The position numbers were made by a program, and so were the translations under genes. A DNA stretch of 7,641 nucleotides from Bacteroidaceae bacterium. Its GTDB lineage: Bacteria; Bacteroidota; Bacteroidia; Bacteroidales; Bacteroidaceae. How positions within the stretch are numbered: the first letter of the stretch is position 1; each line of letters starts with the position of its first letter. Under the pieces are notes generated by a model that saw nothing but the letters and a program-made list of their open reading frames with translations, did not search any database and was not told the origin of the DNA. Shown here in pieces: positions 6,311 to 7,641 of this stretch. The stretch is taken from the NCBI GenBank assembly GCA_028707655.1, contig JAQWAN010000095.1:1-7641 (forward strand), written 5' to 3'.

Positions 6311-7252
6311 ATGTCAAAAGTAACAGTAGTAGGTGCAGGTAACGTAGGAGCTACGTGCGCTAATGTTTTAGCTTTTAATGAAGTAGCAGATCAAGTAGTT
6401 ATGCTTGACGTGAAAGAGGGTGTTTCTGAGGGTAAAGCAATGGATATGATGCAAACCGCTCAGTTGTTAGGATTTGATACAACAGTTGTAGGTTGTACAA
6501 ACGACTATGAAAAAACAGCTAATTCTGATGTAGTTGTAATCACTTCTGGTATTCCTCGTAAACCAGGTATGACGCGTGAAGAATTGATAGGTGTTAATGC
6601 AGGTATCGTAAAATCTGTAGCTTCGAATGTTTTAAAATATTCACCAGAAGCTATTATCGTTGTAATTTCTAATCCAATGGATACAATGACTTATTTAGCA
6701 TTGAAATCATTAGGATTACCAAAAAACAGAATTATTGGTATGGGTGGAGCTCTTGATAGCTCTCGTTTTAAATATTTCTTGTCTCAAGCTTTAGGTTGCA
6801 ATGCAAATGAAGTAGAGGGTATGGTTATTGGTGGACATGGTGATACAACTATGATTCCTTTAACTCGTTTGGCTACCTATAAAGGTATTCCTGTTTCTAA
6901 CTTCCTTTCTGCAGAAGAGTTAGAAAAAGTGGCTGCCTCTACAATGGTAGGTGGTGCAACGCTAACTAAATTGTTAGGTACTTCAGCTTGGTATGCACCA
7001 GGAGCTGCTGGAGCTTTTGTTGTGGAGTCTATTATCCATAACCAAGGTAAAATGGTTCCATGTTCAGTTATGTTAGAGGGTGAATATGGTGAGTCTGATG
7101 TATGCTGTGGCGTTCCTGTTATCTTAGGACGTAATGGTATTGAAAAAATCGTTGAGCTAGAATTATCTGCAGACGAGAAAGCTAAATTTACTGCTAGTGC
7201 TGCTGCGGTTCGTGGAACTAACGCTGCTCTAAAAGAAGTAGGAGCTTTATAA
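6311..7252 (+). CDS. mdh: Malate dehydrogenase (NAD-dependent, LDH-like)
   Basis: This cytoplasmic enzyme interconverts malate and oxaloacetate with NAD in central carbon metabolism. In anaerobic Bacteroidota the reaction usually runs reductively toward fumarate and succinate. The 313-residue length is normal for the LDH-like MDH group. Visible elements are the dinucleotide fold VVGAGNVGAT (6-15) with D33 at the end of the second strand as the NAD ribose contact, the substrate loop IPRKPGMTREEL (81-92) where R83 marks malate rather than lactate specificity, ISNPMDTMTY (119-128), the D149/R152 pair in GGALDSSRF and the catalytic H176 in GGHGDTTM. The gene stands alone between its own promoter and terminator. 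Confidence 0.97.
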   Translation: MSKVTVVGAGNVGATCANVLAFNEVADQVVMLDVKEGVSEGKAMDMMQTAQLLGFDTTVVGCTNDYEKTANSDVVVITSGIPRKPGMTREELIGVNAGIVKSVASNVLKYSPEAIIVVISNPMDTMTYLALKSLGLPKNRIIGMGGALDSSRFKYFLSQALGCNANEVEGMVIGGHGDTTMIPLTRLATYKGIPVSNFLSAEELEKVAASTMVGGATLTKLLGTSAWYAPGAAGAFVVESIIHNQGKMVPCSVMLEGEYGESDVCCGVPVILGRNGIEKIVELELSADEKAKFTASAAAVRGTNAALKEVGAL

Positions 7253-7287
7253 ATAATAGAAAAAATCTATATTTTTACTAAAAATGA

Positions 7288-7318
7288 GGGTGTCTAATTC
7301 GTTAGACACCCTTTTTTT
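7288..7318 (+). terminator. Intrinsic terminator of mdh with TTCG loop
   Basis: GGGTGTCTAA (7288-7297) pairs perfectly with TTAGACACCC (7302-7311) around a TTCG tetraloop, and seven T residues follow at 7312-7318. It starts 35 bp after the mdh stop. This is a textbook rho-independent terminator on the plus strand. Confidence 0.95.
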
Positions 7319-7528
7319 GTTTAAAGACGTCAGTAATGCTGTCAAAATGAAAGTATAGTTGCCCAAAAAGGGGTAGTGTTCTAAAGTTAAATATTGTAAA
7401 ATGCACCCTTTGTCGTAAGTGATTTAATCTTATAGTTGGTTTAATGATTACATAGAAAGTATAAAGCTCTTATCCTTAAAAAAAAGTGAACTATTTTTTA
7501 TGTAATTATTAACTTTAAAATTTAAACT
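7319..7528. other. Non-coding gap before the secreted-protein gene
   Basis: After the mdh terminator about 210 bases hold no reading frame of useful length; the short ATG frames begun at 7337, 7348 and 7401 stop within a few codons. The 8-mer TATAGTTG occurs twice (7354-7361 and 7431-7438). A GCCC-AAAAA-GGGG element near 7361-7373 could form only a very short stem. The last 50 bases are strongly A/T-rich, as usual for a Bacteroidota translation leader. Confidence 0.6.
7409..7438 (+). promoter_or_regulatory. Candidate promoter for the 3'-end secreted-protein gene
   Basis: TTTG at 7409-7412, an 18-bp spacer and TATAGTTG at 7431-7438 match the Bacteroidota consensus except for one base in the -7 box (GTTG in place of TTTG). 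It would give an unusually long leader of about 85 bases before the ATG at 7529. A weaker alternative -7 box, TATTTTTT at 7492-7499, has no -33 partner. Confidence 0.45.
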
Positions 7529-7641
7529 ATGAACACGAAGAAATTACTTTATGCGCTTGTTATGTTGTTCGCAATAACAGGTTCAAGTATGGCCCAACAG
7601 CCTTTTGGTGGTTGTTGGCATCCCGATGATGTTAAAGACTG
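7529..7641 (+). CDS. Secreted protein, N-terminal fragment (partial)
   Basis: An ATG at 7529 opens a frame that continues to the window edge, giving 37 complete codons. The start MNTKK followed by the hydrophobic stretch LLYALVMLFAITGSS and then MAQQ is a clear Sec signal peptide with probable signal peptidase I cleavage after SMA. No cysteine lies at the cleavage point, so it does not look like a lipoprotein. The mature start reads QQPFGGCWHPDDVKD. The W-x-P-D-D pattern faintly recalls N-termini of secreted Bacteroidota glycoside hydrolases (GH85-like), but this is too little to name a family. An A/T-rich leader without Shine-Dalgarno precedes it. Confidence 0.8.
   Translation, partial: MNTKKLLYALVMLFAITGSSMAQQPFGGCWHPDDVKD

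Noticed and set aside
7361..7373. GCCC-AAAAA-GGGG as a second terminator or structured RNA
   Set aside because: The stem is only 3-4 bp and no T-run follows, so it cannot be supported.

Overview
This AT-rich window reads as ordinary core chromosome from a member of the Bacteroidota, most likely the order Bacteroidales. Three observations support this. Promoter-like sites of the Bacteroidota type (TTTG, about 19 bp, TAnnTTTG) lie upstream of several genes. The genes start without Shine-Dalgarno sites, behind A/T-rich leaders. The TrmB and Mrp proteins carry motif variants that I recall from Bacteroides-type proteins. A genus cannot be fixed from this sequence alone.

Layout, left to right. (1) The last 23 codons of a probable xseA overlap xseB (ATGA overlap); together they encode exonuclease VII. 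(2) A short A/T-rich gap carries a possible promoter and is followed by a tight plus-strand run: ilvE (branched-chain aminotransferase), trmB (tRNA m7G46 methyltransferase) and mrp (MinD-like P-loop ATPase), with spacers of 6 and 9 bp. (3) A perfect 42-bp palindrome with T-runs on both sides lies between mrp and the convergent minus-strand genes and probably terminates both. (4) A minus-strand pair follows: a membrane-anchored coiled-coil protein of unknown function and, 5 bp downstream, an MsbA-type ABC exporter. (5) A 218-bp divergent intergenic region holds two promoter candidates, a near-perfect palindrome and a 10-bp inverted repeat. (6) mdh (LDH-like malate dehydrogenase) ends in a strong UUCG-loop terminator. 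(7) After a non-coding stretch with another promoter candidate, the window ends inside a gene for a secreted protein, of which only the signal peptide and the first mature residues are visible.

The genes cover DNA repair, amino-acid metabolism, tRNA modification, probable cofactor or Fe-S handling, envelope export and central carbon metabolism. There is no mobile element, CRISPR array, tRNA or rRNA. The points most worth a second look are the Mrp protein that has lost the CxxC cluster-binding motif and has a single cysteine, the uncharacterised coiled-coil partner of the exporter, and the structured divergent promoter region upstream of mdh.
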